A stretch of DNA of 43,360 nt, from NCBI GenBank assembly GCA_021296135.1, contig JAGWAZ010000010.1, positions 1-43,360 on the forward strand, written 5' to 3'. Below the pieces are notes generated by a model. The model was not told the origin of the DNA, made no database searches, and saw only the letters and a program-made list of their open reading frames with translations. Below are positions 17,460-26,220 of this stretch, in pieces. The translations under genes and the position numbers were made by a program. The DNA comes from Chlorobiota bacterium (lineage in GTDB: Bacteria > Bacteroidota > Ignavibacteria > OLB7). Positions within the stretch are counted from its first letter, which is position 1, and each line of letters opens with the position of its first letter.

Positions 17460-18968
17460 TCACAGCTTCACACACACGTTTCTCAACTCACTGTAGAAGT
17501 TCACCGAGTGGATCCCACCTTCCCGTCCAATTCCACTGATACCGGTTCCTCCAAAGGGAGTCCGCAGGTCACGTAGGAGCCAACTGTTGATCCAGGTTAT
17601 ACCGACGTCGATCTGTGCGGCAAGCCGGTGAGCGCGAGACAGGTTTTGTGTCCAGAGTGCAGCGCAGAGTCCGTACTCCGTATCGTTTGCCATCGCAAGG
17701 GCTTCTTCTTCTGAATCGAACGGCTGCACATGGCAGACAGGGCCAAAAACTTCTTCTTTCACTACACGAGCATTCTCGGAGAGACCTGTCAGGATTGTCG
17801 GCTGCACAAATGAACCGTTACTGTATGGATCCTCAAGCTCTGGTACTCCGCCGCCGGTCACAACCGTTCCTCCCTCTTCACGGGCAAGCTCGTAGTAACC
17901 CAACACTTTCTCGCGATGCTCTTTCGAGATCAGCGGCCCCATTGTCGTTGACCCCTGGAACGGATCACCCATCTTCAGTTTTCCGGCGCGGTCGGTCAGT
18001 GCCTCGACAAATCGATCGAAGATCGAACGTTCAACGTATACCCGCTCGGAACAGAGGCAGACCTGACCGCAGTTCGCAAACGTGGAACGGGCAACACCTG
18101 AAACGGCAGCACTAAAATCGGCGTCGGCAAAAACAAGCGCCGGGTTCTTCCCTCCCAATTCGAAGCTGACCGGTTTCACACCATCGGCAACTCTTTTCAT
18201 GATTGCAGCACCTGTCTGGCTCTCACCTGTAAAGGTAATCGCAGCCACATCAGGGTGCTGCGTCAGAGCCTCACCCGCCGAGCCGGGACCAAACCCATGT
18301 ACAACGTTGTAGACACCGGCCGGAACGCCGACCTCGTTCATCACCTCCCCAAGAAGCGTTGCCGTGCCGGGCGTCTCTTCCGATGGTTTCACCACAACAG
18401 TGTTTCCACAGGCAAGAGCCGGCGCAACTTTCCAGGTCATCAGCAAGAGTGGGAGGTTCCACGGACAGATGACACCGACAACGCCGAGCGGAACCCGGAT
18501 TGCGTAGTTGAGTGCACCAAATCCATCCTCGGTATCGGTCTGGTATGATTCGTTCGGGACGTTGCGAACAAGATTTGCAAAGAGACGGAAGTTTGCTGCT
18601 CCACGCGGAATGTCGATTGCCTTCGCCCAGGAAACGGGTTTGCCGGTGTCGGCAATCTCGGCTTCCAGGAACTCATCGAAACGGTCCATGATTCGATCGG
18701 CAACACGGGAGAGAAGATCGAGCCGGGCATTTGTCCCCATCTTCCCCCACTCACCACTCATTGCCCGTTTGGCAGCCTGCACAGCACGATCAACATCATC
18801 AACGTTGGCCTCAGAGACACGAGCTATCACCTGACCATTGACAGGATTAATGTCTTCGAACGTCGCCCCAATCGATGCGTCAACGTACTCACCGTTGATA
18901 AAAAGTCGATAGCTCTGGATTTTCGAGCTTCGATTTTCGAGTGTCGAATGAAGAAGTGTCTCGCTCAT
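17460..18968 (-). CDS. Aldehyde dehydrogenase, 2-(hydroxy/amino)muconic semialdehyde type
   Basis: A 502-aa NAD-dependent aldehyde dehydrogenase, probably cytoplasmic. The catalytic residues are visible: Glu270 in FELGGKNP and Cys304 in NCGQVCLCSERV, 34 apart as in the family. CPWNLPLLLMTWK and the C-terminal FGGTGISGIGREGG with FYSELRNVCVKL point to the ALDH8A1/DmpC/AmnC subfamily. That subfamily oxidises muconic semialdehydes in meta-cleavage or kynurenine degradation, or related semialdehydes. No other pathway gene is present, so the substrate is uncertain. Its neighbours upstream are a TRAP transporter of the organic-acid type, which fits carboxylate catabolism. The N-terminus is odd: about the first 19 residues are encoded by an intergenic repeat and there is no internal Met near the usual family start. 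Confidence 0.9.
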   Translation of the reverse strand: MSETLLHSTLENRSSKIQSYRLFINGEYVDASIGATFEDINPVNGQVIARVSEANVDDVDRAVQAAKRAMSGEWGKMGTNARLDLLSRVADRIMDRFDEFLEAEIADTGKPVSWAKAIDIPRGAANFRLFANLVRNVPNESYQTDTEDGFGALNYAIRVPLGVVGVICPWNLPLLLMTWKVAPALACGNTVVVKPSEETPGTATLLGEVMNEVGVPAGVYNVVHGFGPGSAGEALTQHPDVAAITFTGESQTGAAIMKRVADGVKPVSFELGGKNPALVFADADFSAAVSGVARSTFANCGQVCLCSERVYVERSIFDRFVEALTDRAGKLKMGDPFQGSTTMGPLISKEHREKVLGYYELAREEGGTVVTGGGVPELEDPYSNGSFVQPTILTGLSENARVVKEEVFGPVCHVQPFDSEEEALAMANDTEYGLCAALWTQNLSRAHRLAAQIDVGITWINSWLLRDLRTPFGGTGISGIGREGGIHSVNFYSELRNVCVKL

Positions 18969-19041
18969 GAAATCTGCCGCTCTGTGTTGATTGAAATCGA
19001 TTGGAAGTTACGCATGGATTTTCGATTTTCGAGTGTCGAAT
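18929..19041. repeat. 21-bp direct repeat at and upstream of the aldehyde dehydrogenase start
   Basis: The 21-base block at 18929-18949 recurs exactly at 19021-19041; its core is CGATTTTCGAGTGTCGAAT. A shorter GGATTTTCGA also precedes both copies (from about 18918 and 19018). The first copy lies within the coding start of the dehydrogenase, the second in the spacer upstream. The TTTCGA-rich word has the look of a dispersed intergenic repeat. Confidence 0.8.
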
Positions 19042-19064
19042 TATTTGGAAAGGACTGGGTGAAT

Positions 19065-19128
19065 CTTTGTGTTCTTTGTGCCTTCGTGATAATTCAGAAA
19101 GAGATGCCACAAAGAGATCAAGAGCACT
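19065..19128. repeat. Imperfect inverted repeat of CTTTGTG words
   Basis: CTTTGTGTTCTTTGTGCC (19065-19082) is mirrored by GCCACAAAGAGATCAAGAGC (19106-19125), whose complement again reads CTCTTGATCTCTTTGTGGC. Such TTTGTG/CACAAAG word pairs are typical of non-coding intergenic repeats. No gene product is expected. Confidence 0.5.
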
Positions 19129-19238
19129 TTAGAATTGAATTCAAGCCGAGGAAAAGAGATTCTTGCTATGAAAATGACCGTTGCGTCAACCAATCAACTA
19201 CTTAACTATTGAACTAACAACTAAGGTTGTTTATTATC

Positions 19239-19533
19239 TTACCCCATAGTGTATGGAAACGCGTTCCCGATCCACGTTCCCTGATTATCACGCACGTTCG
19301 GCTGGCCGATCAACTGGGCGTTTCTTGCCCAGTTGACCAACGCATCGAGCATCAGTTCTCCAATTCCGAGTCCCCAGTATTCCTTTCGAACTGACATGCC
19401 GATCTGGCTCCTGTGTTTTGGACTCACCGCTGATCGTTTCCACATGGTCGATAACTGCTCTGGCATCCTCTGGCTCCGCTTCGCGAATGAGAAGAGTGTT
19501 GCCGTTGTTGATTTGGTGTTGTTGTGGTTTCAT
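19239..19533 (-). pseudogene. Decayed GNAT acetyltransferase
   Basis: Two minus-strand frames carry different pieces of one GNAT protein. The frame from 19533 has the N-terminal motif LLIREAEPEDARAVIDHVET followed by ISGES. A second frame then gives GMSVRKEYWGLGIGELMLDA, the acetyl-CoA-binding motif A, and ALVNWARN. The ~60-70 residues that normally separate these motifs are missing, and the two parts are out of frame where they meet near 19425. The C-terminal strand after QPNVRDNQ is also lost. An intact relative would be about 170 aa. This is a deletion plus frameshift remnant and cannot give an active enzyme. Confidence 0.75.
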
Positions 19534-19728
19534 AGCATGTATCCTCTGGAACGCCGCCAGGATGGTGACGCTCTATGAAGCAATTCACTTGAGCGCAGGC
19601 ATCCTTGCCTGCATGAACGAATGTCAATGTATCTATCCCAACCCCACCAAGATAGATGGTGGCATTCCAGAGGCAAATTGTCAAGTTGCGACAATAAGCG
19701 GGTCACTCTGTTAAGCAGAGCACTCTCT

Positions 19729-21048
19729 TTAGGATGCCATCCCTGGAAACAGAATGAGCAGAATCAAAGCTAACAATTGAATCAGGATAAACGGAATAGT
19801 GCCGCGATAGATCGCCGTTGTCTTTACATTAGGCGGAGCAACGCCTCGCAGATAGAAAAGAGAGAAGCCGAACGGAGGCGTAAGGAAGGAGGCCTGGAGA
19901 TTTAGACTGATCATCACGCCGAACCAGACAAGGTCGATGCCAAGATAGACCGCTGCTGGAGCAAGCAACGGCACAACAATAAAAGCAATCTCGAAAAAGT
20001 CAATAAAGAATCCGAGAATGAAGATGACAACGTTGGTAATTACCAGCAGACCGATCACTCCTCCCGGAAGCCCGGTCAGGTATTCCTCGATCCAGATGTC
20101 GCCATAGAGTCCACGGAAGACGAGCGTAAAGGCGGTTGCGCCGATAAGCAGGAAGATGACCATTGTGGTCAGCTTCGTTGTCTCCTCAGTTGTCTCACGC
20201 AGGCACTTGCGGGAAAGACGCTTGTTCAGAGCTGCAAGAATCATGGCTCCGACAGCACCAAGTGCGCCGGCTTCAGTCGGTGTGGCAATACCGGCAAAGA
20301 TACTGCCGAGAACAATCAGGATCAGGATGAGGGGTGGAAGCATGACCAGGGTCACACGGCGTCCGAGGCCTTTGCGTCCGGCCTTCCTGATTTTCTCCGA
20401 CAATGCAGGTACTTTCTCCGGTCGAACGATAGCAATCCCGCCAACATAGAGCCCGTAGAGAACTGCAAGCATCACTCCGGGAATCAAGGCTCCCTTAAAG
20501 AGATCACCAACCGAAACTCCAAGCTGATCGGCAAGCACAATCAGCACAATGCTGGGGGGAATAATCTGTCCAAGCGTACCACTCGCTGCAATCACGCCGG
20601 AGGAGAGTTCTTTGGAATAACCATTGCGAAGCATCACGGGAAGAGAGATCATTCCCATGGCAACCACGGATGCGCCAACAACTCCGGTAGCCGCTGCCAG
20701 CAACGCGCCGACAATGATGACCGCTATTGCAAGCCCGCCACGCACAGGCCCGAAGAGGAAACCGATTGTATGGAGGAGGTCCTCGGCAAGGCGGGAACGC
20801 TCCAACATTGTGCCCATAAAAATGAAGAGGGGGACCGCCAGCAACACACCGTTTGACATCACGCCAAATGTCCGTTTGGACATCGCAGTCATGTAAGACC
20901 AATCAAAGTAGCCGAACTCGACTCCAAGGAAGGCGAAGAGAAGGGCTGTTCCACCAAGCGAAAAAACAACGGGATAGCCTGAGAAGATCAGGACGAGCGC
21001 CACCAGGACCATCCAGAGTGCAAGCCAGTCGCTGAACCACTCGATCAT
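19729..21048 (-). CDS. dctM: TRAP transporter large permease (DctM family)
   Basis: A 439-aa inner-membrane protein with about 12 hydrophobic segments, the catalytic membrane subunit of a tripartite ATP-independent periplasmic transporter, which imports organic acids with Na+ or H+. Family signatures are visible: VPLFIFMGTMLERS, the SGTLGQIIPPSIVLIVLAD loop, ATPTEAGALGAVGA, and a C-terminal FLTPPFGFSLFY. The ATG at 21048 is preceded by GGGGAGATCAA. It follows the small permease by 139 bases of purine-rich spacer and completes a DctP-DctQ-DctM order read on the minus strand. Confidence 0.95.
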   Translation of the reverse strand: MIEWFSDWLALWMVLVALVLIFSGYPVVFSLGGTALLFAFLGVEFGYFDWSYMTAMSKRTFGVMSNGVLLAVPLFIFMGTMLERSRLAEDLLHTIGFLFGPVRGGLAIAVIIVGALLAAATGVVGASVVAMGMISLPVMLRNGYSKELSSGVIAASGTLGQIIPPSIVLIVLADQLGVSVGDLFKGALIPGVMLAVLYGLYVGGIAIVRPEKVPALSEKIRKAGRKGLGRRVTLVMLPPLILILIVLGSIFAGIATPTEAGALGAVGAMILAALNKRLSRKCLRETTEETTKLTTMVIFLLIGATAFTLVFRGLYGDIWIEEYLTGLPGGVIGLLVITNVVIFILGFFIDFFEIAFIVVPLLAPAAVYLGIDLVWFGVMISLNLQASFLTPPFGFSLFYLRGVAPPNVKTTAIYRGTIPFILIQLLALILLILFPGMAS

Positions 21049-21187
21049 TTGATCTCCCCGGTTGGTGTGGTGGTGGGGAAGGGGGATAAGTAGTTGAGGG
21101 GACGAGGGAGAGGGGGGCCGGAGAGAGGAAAGTGGAGGTGCAAAGGAAAGAAGAAAGCGGTCCTATCTCTACGAACGTGACGGGTAT

Positions 21188-21745
21188 TCATCCGACTTTC
21201 TCCTCAACAACTCTTCCATTGTGGGACAACAGGCTTATCCCCTTCAACATAGTGGCAATTCCCTGCAATAACAAGAGCACAAAAGCTAACAGCACGGCCA
21301 TGCGAATCGGCCAGCGTGGGAGTCCGCCCGGATCAGGAGACATCTCCTTGATCTCCCACGAGTCGACCACAGAGGGCCAGACTGCCCAGATCATGAAGAG
21401 ACAGAAAGGAATAAGGAGTAGAAGTGAACCAAGCAAGTCTGTCCAGGTTTTACCCCGTTCGGTGAGTCGGGAATAGAAGATATCGACACGGACATGTGCA
21501 TTCTTTCTCAAGGTCCAGGCAGCGCCGAAGAGAAAGAGAGCAGCGAACATGTACCATCCCGTTTCCAGCCAGGTATTAGAACTCAACTCTGTACCTATCT
21601 CTCGATCCAGAAATCGGGCTACCGTATTCCAGGCACCAACCAAGACCATACCGAGCGCAAGCCAGGAGACAAGACGACCGATGAAATCGTTGAGGCCATT
21701 GATCCCCTTAGAGAATTGACTTAATAGTGAACTATCATTTGTCAT
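21188..21745 (-). CDS. dctQ: TRAP transporter small permease (DctQ family)
   Basis: A 185-aa protein with four hydrophobic helices, the size and shape of DctQ. The motif TWLETGWYMFAALFLFGAAW, then LRKNAHVRVDIFYSRL, is the typical DctQ helix 2 region and loop. It forms the membrane complex with the adjacent DctM and may help dock the binding protein. It starts 50 bases after the substrate-binding gene, in the same operon. Confidence 0.93.
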   Translation of the reverse strand: MTNDSSLLSQFSKGINGLNDFIGRLVSWLALGMVLVGAWNTVARFLDREIGTELSSNTWLETGWYMFAALFLFGAAWTLRKNAHVRVDIFYSRLTERGKTWTDLLGSLLLLIPFCLFMIWAVWPSVVDSWEIKEMSPDPGGLPRWPIRMAVLLAFVLLLLQGIATMLKGISLLSHNGRVVEEKVG

Positions 21746-21795
21746 GGTAAATATGACCTACTCTCCATGAATTAACGCCCAACTGAAGTCAGGTG

Positions 21796-22917
21796 TTAAT
21801 GAGATGTTCTTTCAAACGCAAATCCTGTATACATTTCCTCAGCCAACCCAAGCCAGGCAGATGATTGATCCCGCCACTTCGTAAAAGCTTTATAGACCTT
21901 GGCATAGCCTGGATCAGCAACCGCCCGATCTTCCATAATCTGCTGTGCCGCTTCCCGTGCTCGCTTCAGTACATCAGCCGGGAATGGGCGGAGCGCAACA
22001 TCGGCCTCACGAATTGTGGTAAGCGCTGCCATATTCTTTGCATCATAGCCTGCCATCATCGTCACATTTGATTCAGCACAAGCAGTCTCCAGGGCCCCTT
22101 GATATTCTGATGGTAGCTTCTCCCAGGCATCCCGATTTATGTAGTAGCTGAGCATTGCTCCCGGTTCCCACCAACCGGGATAGTAGTAGTTCTTCGCCAC
22201 TTTGTGGAGTCCGAGCTTCACGTCATCGTGTGGTCCCACCCATTCCGCCGCATCAATTGCACCCCGTTCAAGCGCGATATAAACTTCACCTCCAGGAATC
22301 ACCTGGGCCGTAACACCAAGCTCTTCCATCACTTTTCCGCCAAGTCCGGGAATCCGCATCTTCCTTCCCTTTAACTCACTCAAATCAGCAAAGGGTTCGC
22401 GGAACCATCCTCCCATTTGCACGCCGGTGTTACCACCTGGGAAATTGAGCACATTAAAGTCAGCGAACAACTCACGCATTAACTCCAGTCCACCACCATA
22501 GTACATCCAAGCATTCTGCTGGCGGACGGTCAGACCGAAGGGGACCGTACAATCGAAGGCAAGAGCAGGATTCTTTCCGATGAAATAATAGCTGGCTGTA
22601 TGTGCCATCTCCACGCTTCGACGATCTACAGCTTCAAGAACTTCAAGAGGAGGAACAATCTCTCCTCCCTGATAGGTCTTGATTGTGAAATTGCCGTCAG
22701 TCAGTTGGCTTACTCGCTCGGAGAGTCGTTCTGCTGTACCATAGAGGAGATCAAGCGATCCGGGGAAGCTGGAGGCAAGTCGCCATCGAACCTGTTCGCG
22801 CTTTCCAGCACTCACTTTCCGGCGTCGTGCACCAGGCCCCTCTCCACAGCCATTGAGGATCACTCCTCCGCTTGCCGCTCCTACGGCTGTCGCTTTAATG
22901 AAGTGGCGTCGTTTCAT
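21796..22917 (-). CDS. dctP: TRAP substrate-binding lipoprotein, TakP-like (DctP family)
   Basis: A 373-aa extracytoplasmic solute receptor. The N-terminus combines twin arginines (R3-R4 in KRRHFIKA) with a lipobox LNGC ending at Cys24, so it may be a Tat-exported lipoprotein. Family motifs include KGRKMRIPGLGGKVMEELG, the IPGGEVYIALERGAIDAAEW stretch and KNYYYPGWWEPG. These match the TakP subfamily, which binds 2-keto acids or related carboxylates with a metal ion. A substrate such as a keto or sugar acid is inferred. It is the first gene of the TRAP set and starts 25 bases after the LptF/G gene, so it may be read from an upstream promoter. Confidence 0.93.
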   Translation of the reverse strand: MKRRHFIKATAVGAASGGVILNGCGEGPGARRRKVSAGKREQVRWRLASSFPGSLDLLYGTAERLSERVSQLTDGNFTIKTYQGGEIVPPLEVLEAVDRRSVEMAHTASYYFIGKNPALAFDCTVPFGLTVRQQNAWMYYGGGLELMRELFADFNVLNFPGGNTGVQMGGWFREPFADLSELKGRKMRIPGLGGKVMEELGVTAQVIPGGEVYIALERGAIDAAEWVGPHDDVKLGLHKVAKNYYYPGWWEPGAMLSYYINRDAWEKLPSEYQGALETACAESNVTMMAGYDAKNMAALTTIREADVALRPFPADVLKRAREAAQQIMEDRAVADPGYAKVYKAFTKWRDQSSAWLGLAEEMYTGFAFERTSH

Positions 22918-22942
22918 ATCGCATACAATGAGAATACTTCCT

Positions 22943-24325
22943 CTAATAATTTCCTGTTGTCACCACGTTATCTAATGGACCTTTTCTTCGGAAAAGCCTC
23001 TTCAGTCTGGGAAAATCGAACCGAAGCGAAACTGTTTCACGTGAGACAAGGATGGTGAAGTAAGCTCCAAACCCACCAACGATGATATTACCAAGCCACA
23101 TGCCGAGAGCCGGATGAAGGACATCCCGATCTGCCAACTTCTCTCCAGCAACAAGGCAGGCCCAGTAAATAATGAAGAAACCGAGTGCAATCACCGCCGA
23201 AACACCGAAATTGCCACGGCGGACAACTATGCCAAGGGGTGCACCAACAAAGACAAAAATCAAGCAAGCGGCTGGTATGGAATACTTCTTGTGAATCTCG
23301 ACAAGATACTTGTTTGCTTCCTTGCGGGCACGTTCTATCGAGCCACTCACCCGCTGTAATTCCCCTCGCAGGCCAGCCAAACGTCCAAGCGCTAACTGTG
23401 CAGCCTGACTTCGCGTAATGGCTGTAGTATGTGCTGTATCATTACGCTTTTGATCCTCCTCCATTACACTATCCTTCATTGCTATTTCCTTCAACTCCAA
23501 CAACCGACGTTTCTGCTCTGCACGGGACGTATCGACGATTTCCTGCATCCGTGCAATGTTCATGGTTCTATCGGTCCTGCCGAACGCTGTCGGGTCAGTC
23601 TGCTCAAACGTTTGATTTCTGGTAGTGATAGTGATGCGATACTCACGAAAAGCGACACGCCTGAACTCTCCGGGTGCGTTTCTGTTAACCCGCTGGGTCT
23701 CACCATCATATAGCGTCATCAGGACTTTTGTCAGGTCCTTGTTATAGGAAAGTTCCGCGCGTCTTGCGTTAAGTAGACTGAGCTGTGGACCTTGGCGCTG
23801 ATAGATAGTCACTTCACCCAGGATATCGTTCTCCCGGTCAACTTCTCGCGCAAGAATACTGTAGCCTTCAAGAGAACTGAACTGTCCCGGCTCAATCGCA
23901 GCAGTCGGACGGAACTGCTTGATATCAGTCAGCATTACATAGGCTTTGTGGTTGGTTTCGGGAAGCACTCTGTCGTTAAAAAGATAGAGGAGGACAAAAA
24001 GAATTGTTCCGCCCACAATTGCCGGCATCATTGCACCGAAGGCACTCCCTCCGGCGCTTTTGATGATTGTCAATTCATTCTGGCCGCTCAGCTTTCCGTA
24101 GGCCATTAACGTTGCAAAGAGAACGCCCATCGGTACCGCGAGAACAAGCATCCAGGCAAGATTGTAGACATAGAGCTCTGCGATAACTCCATAGGAAAGG
24201 TCTTTTCCGACAAGCTCTTCCAGCGTCTTGAAGACAAACTGCAGAAAGAAGATGAAGACAACAACGGCCGTTCCGAACAGAAATGGTCCGATGTGCATTT
24301 GGAGTATATATCGGGTAAGACGCAT
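22943..24325 (-). CDS. LptF/LptG family lipopolysaccharide export permease
   Basis: A 460-aa inner-membrane protein of the LptB2FG ABC exporter, which extracts LPS from the inner membrane for delivery to LptC/A/D. Three N-terminal helices (to about residue 120) are followed by a large periplasmic beta domain (about 130-260), a charged helical insert (about 265-350, rich in E/K/R) and three C-terminal helices with FVFVGAPLGIVVRRGNFG, the family hallmark. Length exceeds the ~360 aa of proteobacterial LptF/G, as is usual in Bacteroidota-type versions because of the insert. It cannot be assigned to F or G by eye. The partner permease, lptB, lptC and lptA are not in the window. Confidence 0.92.
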   Translation of the reverse strand: MRLTRYILQMHIGPFLFGTAVVVFIFFLQFVFKTLEELVGKDLSYGVIAELYVYNLAWMLVLAVPMGVLFATLMAYGKLSGQNELTIIKSAGGSAFGAMMPAIVGGTILFVLLYLFNDRVLPETNHKAYVMLTDIKQFRPTAAIEPGQFSSLEGYSILAREVDRENDILGEVTIYQRQGPQLSLLNARRAELSYNKDLTKVLMTLYDGETQRVNRNAPGEFRRVAFREYRITITTRNQTFEQTDPTAFGRTDRTMNIARMQEIVDTSRAEQKRRLLELKEIAMKDSVMEEDQKRNDTAHTTAITRSQAAQLALGRLAGLRGELQRVSGSIERARKEANKYLVEIHKKYSIPAACLIFVFVGAPLGIVVRRGNFGVSAVIALGFFIIYWACLVAGEKLADRDVLHPALGMWLGNIIVGGFGAYFTILVSRETVSLRFDFPRLKRLFRRKGPLDNVVTTGNY

Positions 24326-24477
24326 GACAACCGTTCAAGTCAATTGGGTAAAGATAGGGAACTCCCCGGTCTGTGCTGATCGATTTCTGAGTCTGGTCTG
24401 CTGTGCGACCTTTACGGTATGCGTAATTCTGAATTGGGTGAACGCCGTTACCCCCTATATCCCTCCGTACTGAAAAC

Positions 24478-26040
24478 TCACCATACCCAAACCCCGCTCA
24501 GGAGAGGAAGCACCTGAAGACCGTTATCGGGGATCAGATCAAACGCCAGCCCCCCATCGACGGCGAAGCGATTGTTAAACCAACGAAGCGTTAGAGCAAC
24601 CGGCTGGAACTCGGAGTTCTCCAGCAGAAAGACTTCACCAGCAACTTTCCAGTTGTTCGCAAAACGATAATCTCCGCCGAGACCGACTAACACAGCCCGT
24701 TGCTCGAAGGGTGGTACTGCTGTATCGCTTGGGCTGTGGCGTCGCCACGAATATCCGGTAGTTACGGTTGCCGAGTAATCAAGCGCTCCCCAATTCGCTG
24801 TCAGGTAAGGAAGAATCAAGGCAATATTGGATTTATTCGTGTTCGAAAGATTCCCCTGTATTCCGCCGGCAACGCGGAATTCTTCACCTCTATAAAATTC
24901 GTACTTAGCGCCAAGAGTGGCAACAAGCGTCTCGCTGATAAACGATGGCACAAAGATTCCGCCGCCAATCAGCGTAAGTCGTTCAGTTGGACCGTACCCG
25001 GCAACAATTCCGGCAACGTCATAGCTTGCCAGGAAGCCTCGCTCTTTACCGACAGATCGAGCGGTCGGAGTCAGGATTGTTCTGAAAGTGGTCGGATCAT
25101 GCACAAACTCCGGGAGCGGTTCAAGCGCGATCGTGTCGAACGACGAAGGCTTCTCTGAAATCAATAGTCCGGCCGAGTCGGGAAAGAGTGGTTCTCCCGG
25201 AATCGGCTCTATCGGGAATGCATGAGGTGGCGGCGGTGGCGGTGGAACGGGCCCTCCAGGTAGCATCCTCGGCGGTTTTGGTCGTGGGGGAGGTGTGATG
25301 GGAGGAGGGTCGGGATCCGGATTCTTTGGCCGTGATGGCTCGATAACGTTGACGTATGCTGTGTCTGCTACAACGTACGTTGTGTACTTACCGACAGGTT
25401 GCCCACGACGGATATGAACGAAGATCGGAGCTTTAATGCGCCCCAATCGCTCGGGCCGGAAACAGACCGAGTAGCGATAGGTTCTTATTCCTCTGATTCG
25501 GAGCGGGGGCTTCTTGAAGGGATAGCGAATCGAGAACTGTCGAGAGGGACTTTCCACCTTGTCAACAATGAAGTCTCCACCTAAGGATTTCACAACAAAC
25601 GTATGGCATGGCTTGTCATCAAGCGTGACCGTGCCAAAGTCTTCGTGAGAGAGTGACCATACGTTCTCAAGGTCGAGGTCGTATGTCCTCTTTGATCCAT
25701 CGCAGTCAGTCACTCGAATCTCGACCTCAAAATTGCGGTCAATCCGCTCAACCCATAGAGAAAAGGTTGTCTGCTTGGCACAGTAACCAAAGACCGGAGC
25801 GGTCATGACACGGTAGTAGCTGGTCTTGTAGCTGAGGGTGATTGGTTTCCATCCATCTCGTGTTTTCATCTCGATTTTCGAGATGCCGTCAACATCATAA
25901 ACTGTCAACGGATTCATCCCGGAATAGAGAGAGGTAGGATAGAGACGATCCTGTCCGATAGTTGCCGTATGACTCAGACACAAAAGAGCAAGCGCAATGA
26001 AGGGAAGCAGACGCAACGGCAAAGCTAGTGAACCAAACAT
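24478..26040 (-). CDS. Outer-membrane protein: Ig-like domains, Pro-rich linker, beta-barrel
   Basis: A 520-aa protein from the ATG at 26040, whose signal peptide (MFGSLALPLRLLPFIALALL) is well formed. An upstream ATG at 26091 is in frame and has AAAGG before it, but the extra 17 codons exist only because of a 16-bp tandem duplication, so I prefer 26040. Residues ~30-235 are two beta-sandwich-like domains with paired cysteines. Residues ~235-275 are a Pro-rich linker (for example PVPPPPPPP). From ~325 the sequence alternates hydrophobic and polar residues as in a beta-barrel and ends in VWVW, the aromatic end typical of outer-membrane proteins. I do not recognise a named family. It is the third barrel protein downstream of the sigma/anti-sigma pair. 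Confidence 0.75.
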   Translation of the reverse strand: MFGSLALPLRLLPFIALALLCLSHTATIGQDRLYPTSLYSGMNPLTVYDVDGISKIEMKTRDGWKPITLSYKTSYYRVMTAPVFGYCAKQTTFSLWVERIDRNFEVEIRVTDCDGSKRTYDLDLENVWSLSHEDFGTVTLDDKPCHTFVVKSLGGDFIVDKVESPSRQFSIRYPFKKPPLRIRGIRTYRYSVCFRPERLGRIKAPIFVHIRRGQPVGKYTTYVVADTAYVNVIEPSRPKNPDPDPPPITPPPRPKPPRMLPGGPVPPPPPPPHAFPIEPIPGEPLFPDSAGLLISEKPSSFDTIALEPLPEFVHDPTTFRTILTPTARSVGKERGFLASYDVAGIVAGYGPTERLTLIGGGIFVPSFISETLVATLGAKYEFYRGEEFRVAGGIQGNLSNTNKSNIALILPYLTANWGALDYSATVTTGYSWRRHSPSDTAVPPFEQRAVLVGLGGDYRFANNWKVAGEVFLLENSEFQPVALTLRWFNNRFAVDGGLAFDLIPDNGLQVLPLLSGVWVW

Positions 26041-26047
26041 TATTGTT

Positions 26048-26079
26048 GGTTGAAGGATACTCTGGTTGAAGGATACTCT
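26048..26079 (-). repeat. 16-bp tandem duplication at the 5' end of the Pro-rich OMP gene
   Basis: GGTTGAAGGATACTCT (plus-strand reading) occurs twice without a gap, 26048-26063 and 26064-26079. It lies between two candidate start codons and is not a multiple of three, so copy number changes which reading frame links the upstream ATG to the gene. Confidence 0.9.
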
Positions 26080-26170
26080 CACACTGATCATGGCCTTTCA
26101 CATCGACCAACAACAACCGTTACGCTATAGAATCAGGGGAGGGGTTGCAGTCATACCTTGCACTTGTGTT

Positions 26171-26194
26171 CGCCCGATGAAGCAGGGCGCTATA
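26171..26194. repeat. REP-like palindrome after an outer-membrane protein gene
   Basis: CGCCC (26171-26175) pairs with GGGCG (26185-26189) around loop GATGAAGCA, followed by CTATA. Its layout (GC stem, TGAAGC in the loop, then CTATA) is shared with the hairpin at 37556-37575, also just after a minus-strand stop. Confidence 0.45.
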
Positions 26195-26220
26195 CAACAT
26201 TCTCCTGAATTGTCCTGAGT

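Larger units (their letters stand above)
18969..19728. other. Repeat-rich spacer with a decayed gene
   Basis: This 760-base stretch separates the aldehyde dehydrogenase from the TRAP permease. It holds the second copy of the 21-bp repeat, an imperfect inverted repeat of CTTTGTG words (19065-19128), an A/T-rich stuttering piece near 19185-19230 (CAACTACTTAACTATTGAAC), and a GNAT pseudogene (19239-19533). From 19534 to 19728 I see nothing. Confidence 0.6.

Noticed and set aside
17615-18115. 166-codon frame antisense to the aldehyde dehydrogenase
   Set aside because: Mirror of a well-supported gene; composition is Arg/Ser-rich shadow sequence.
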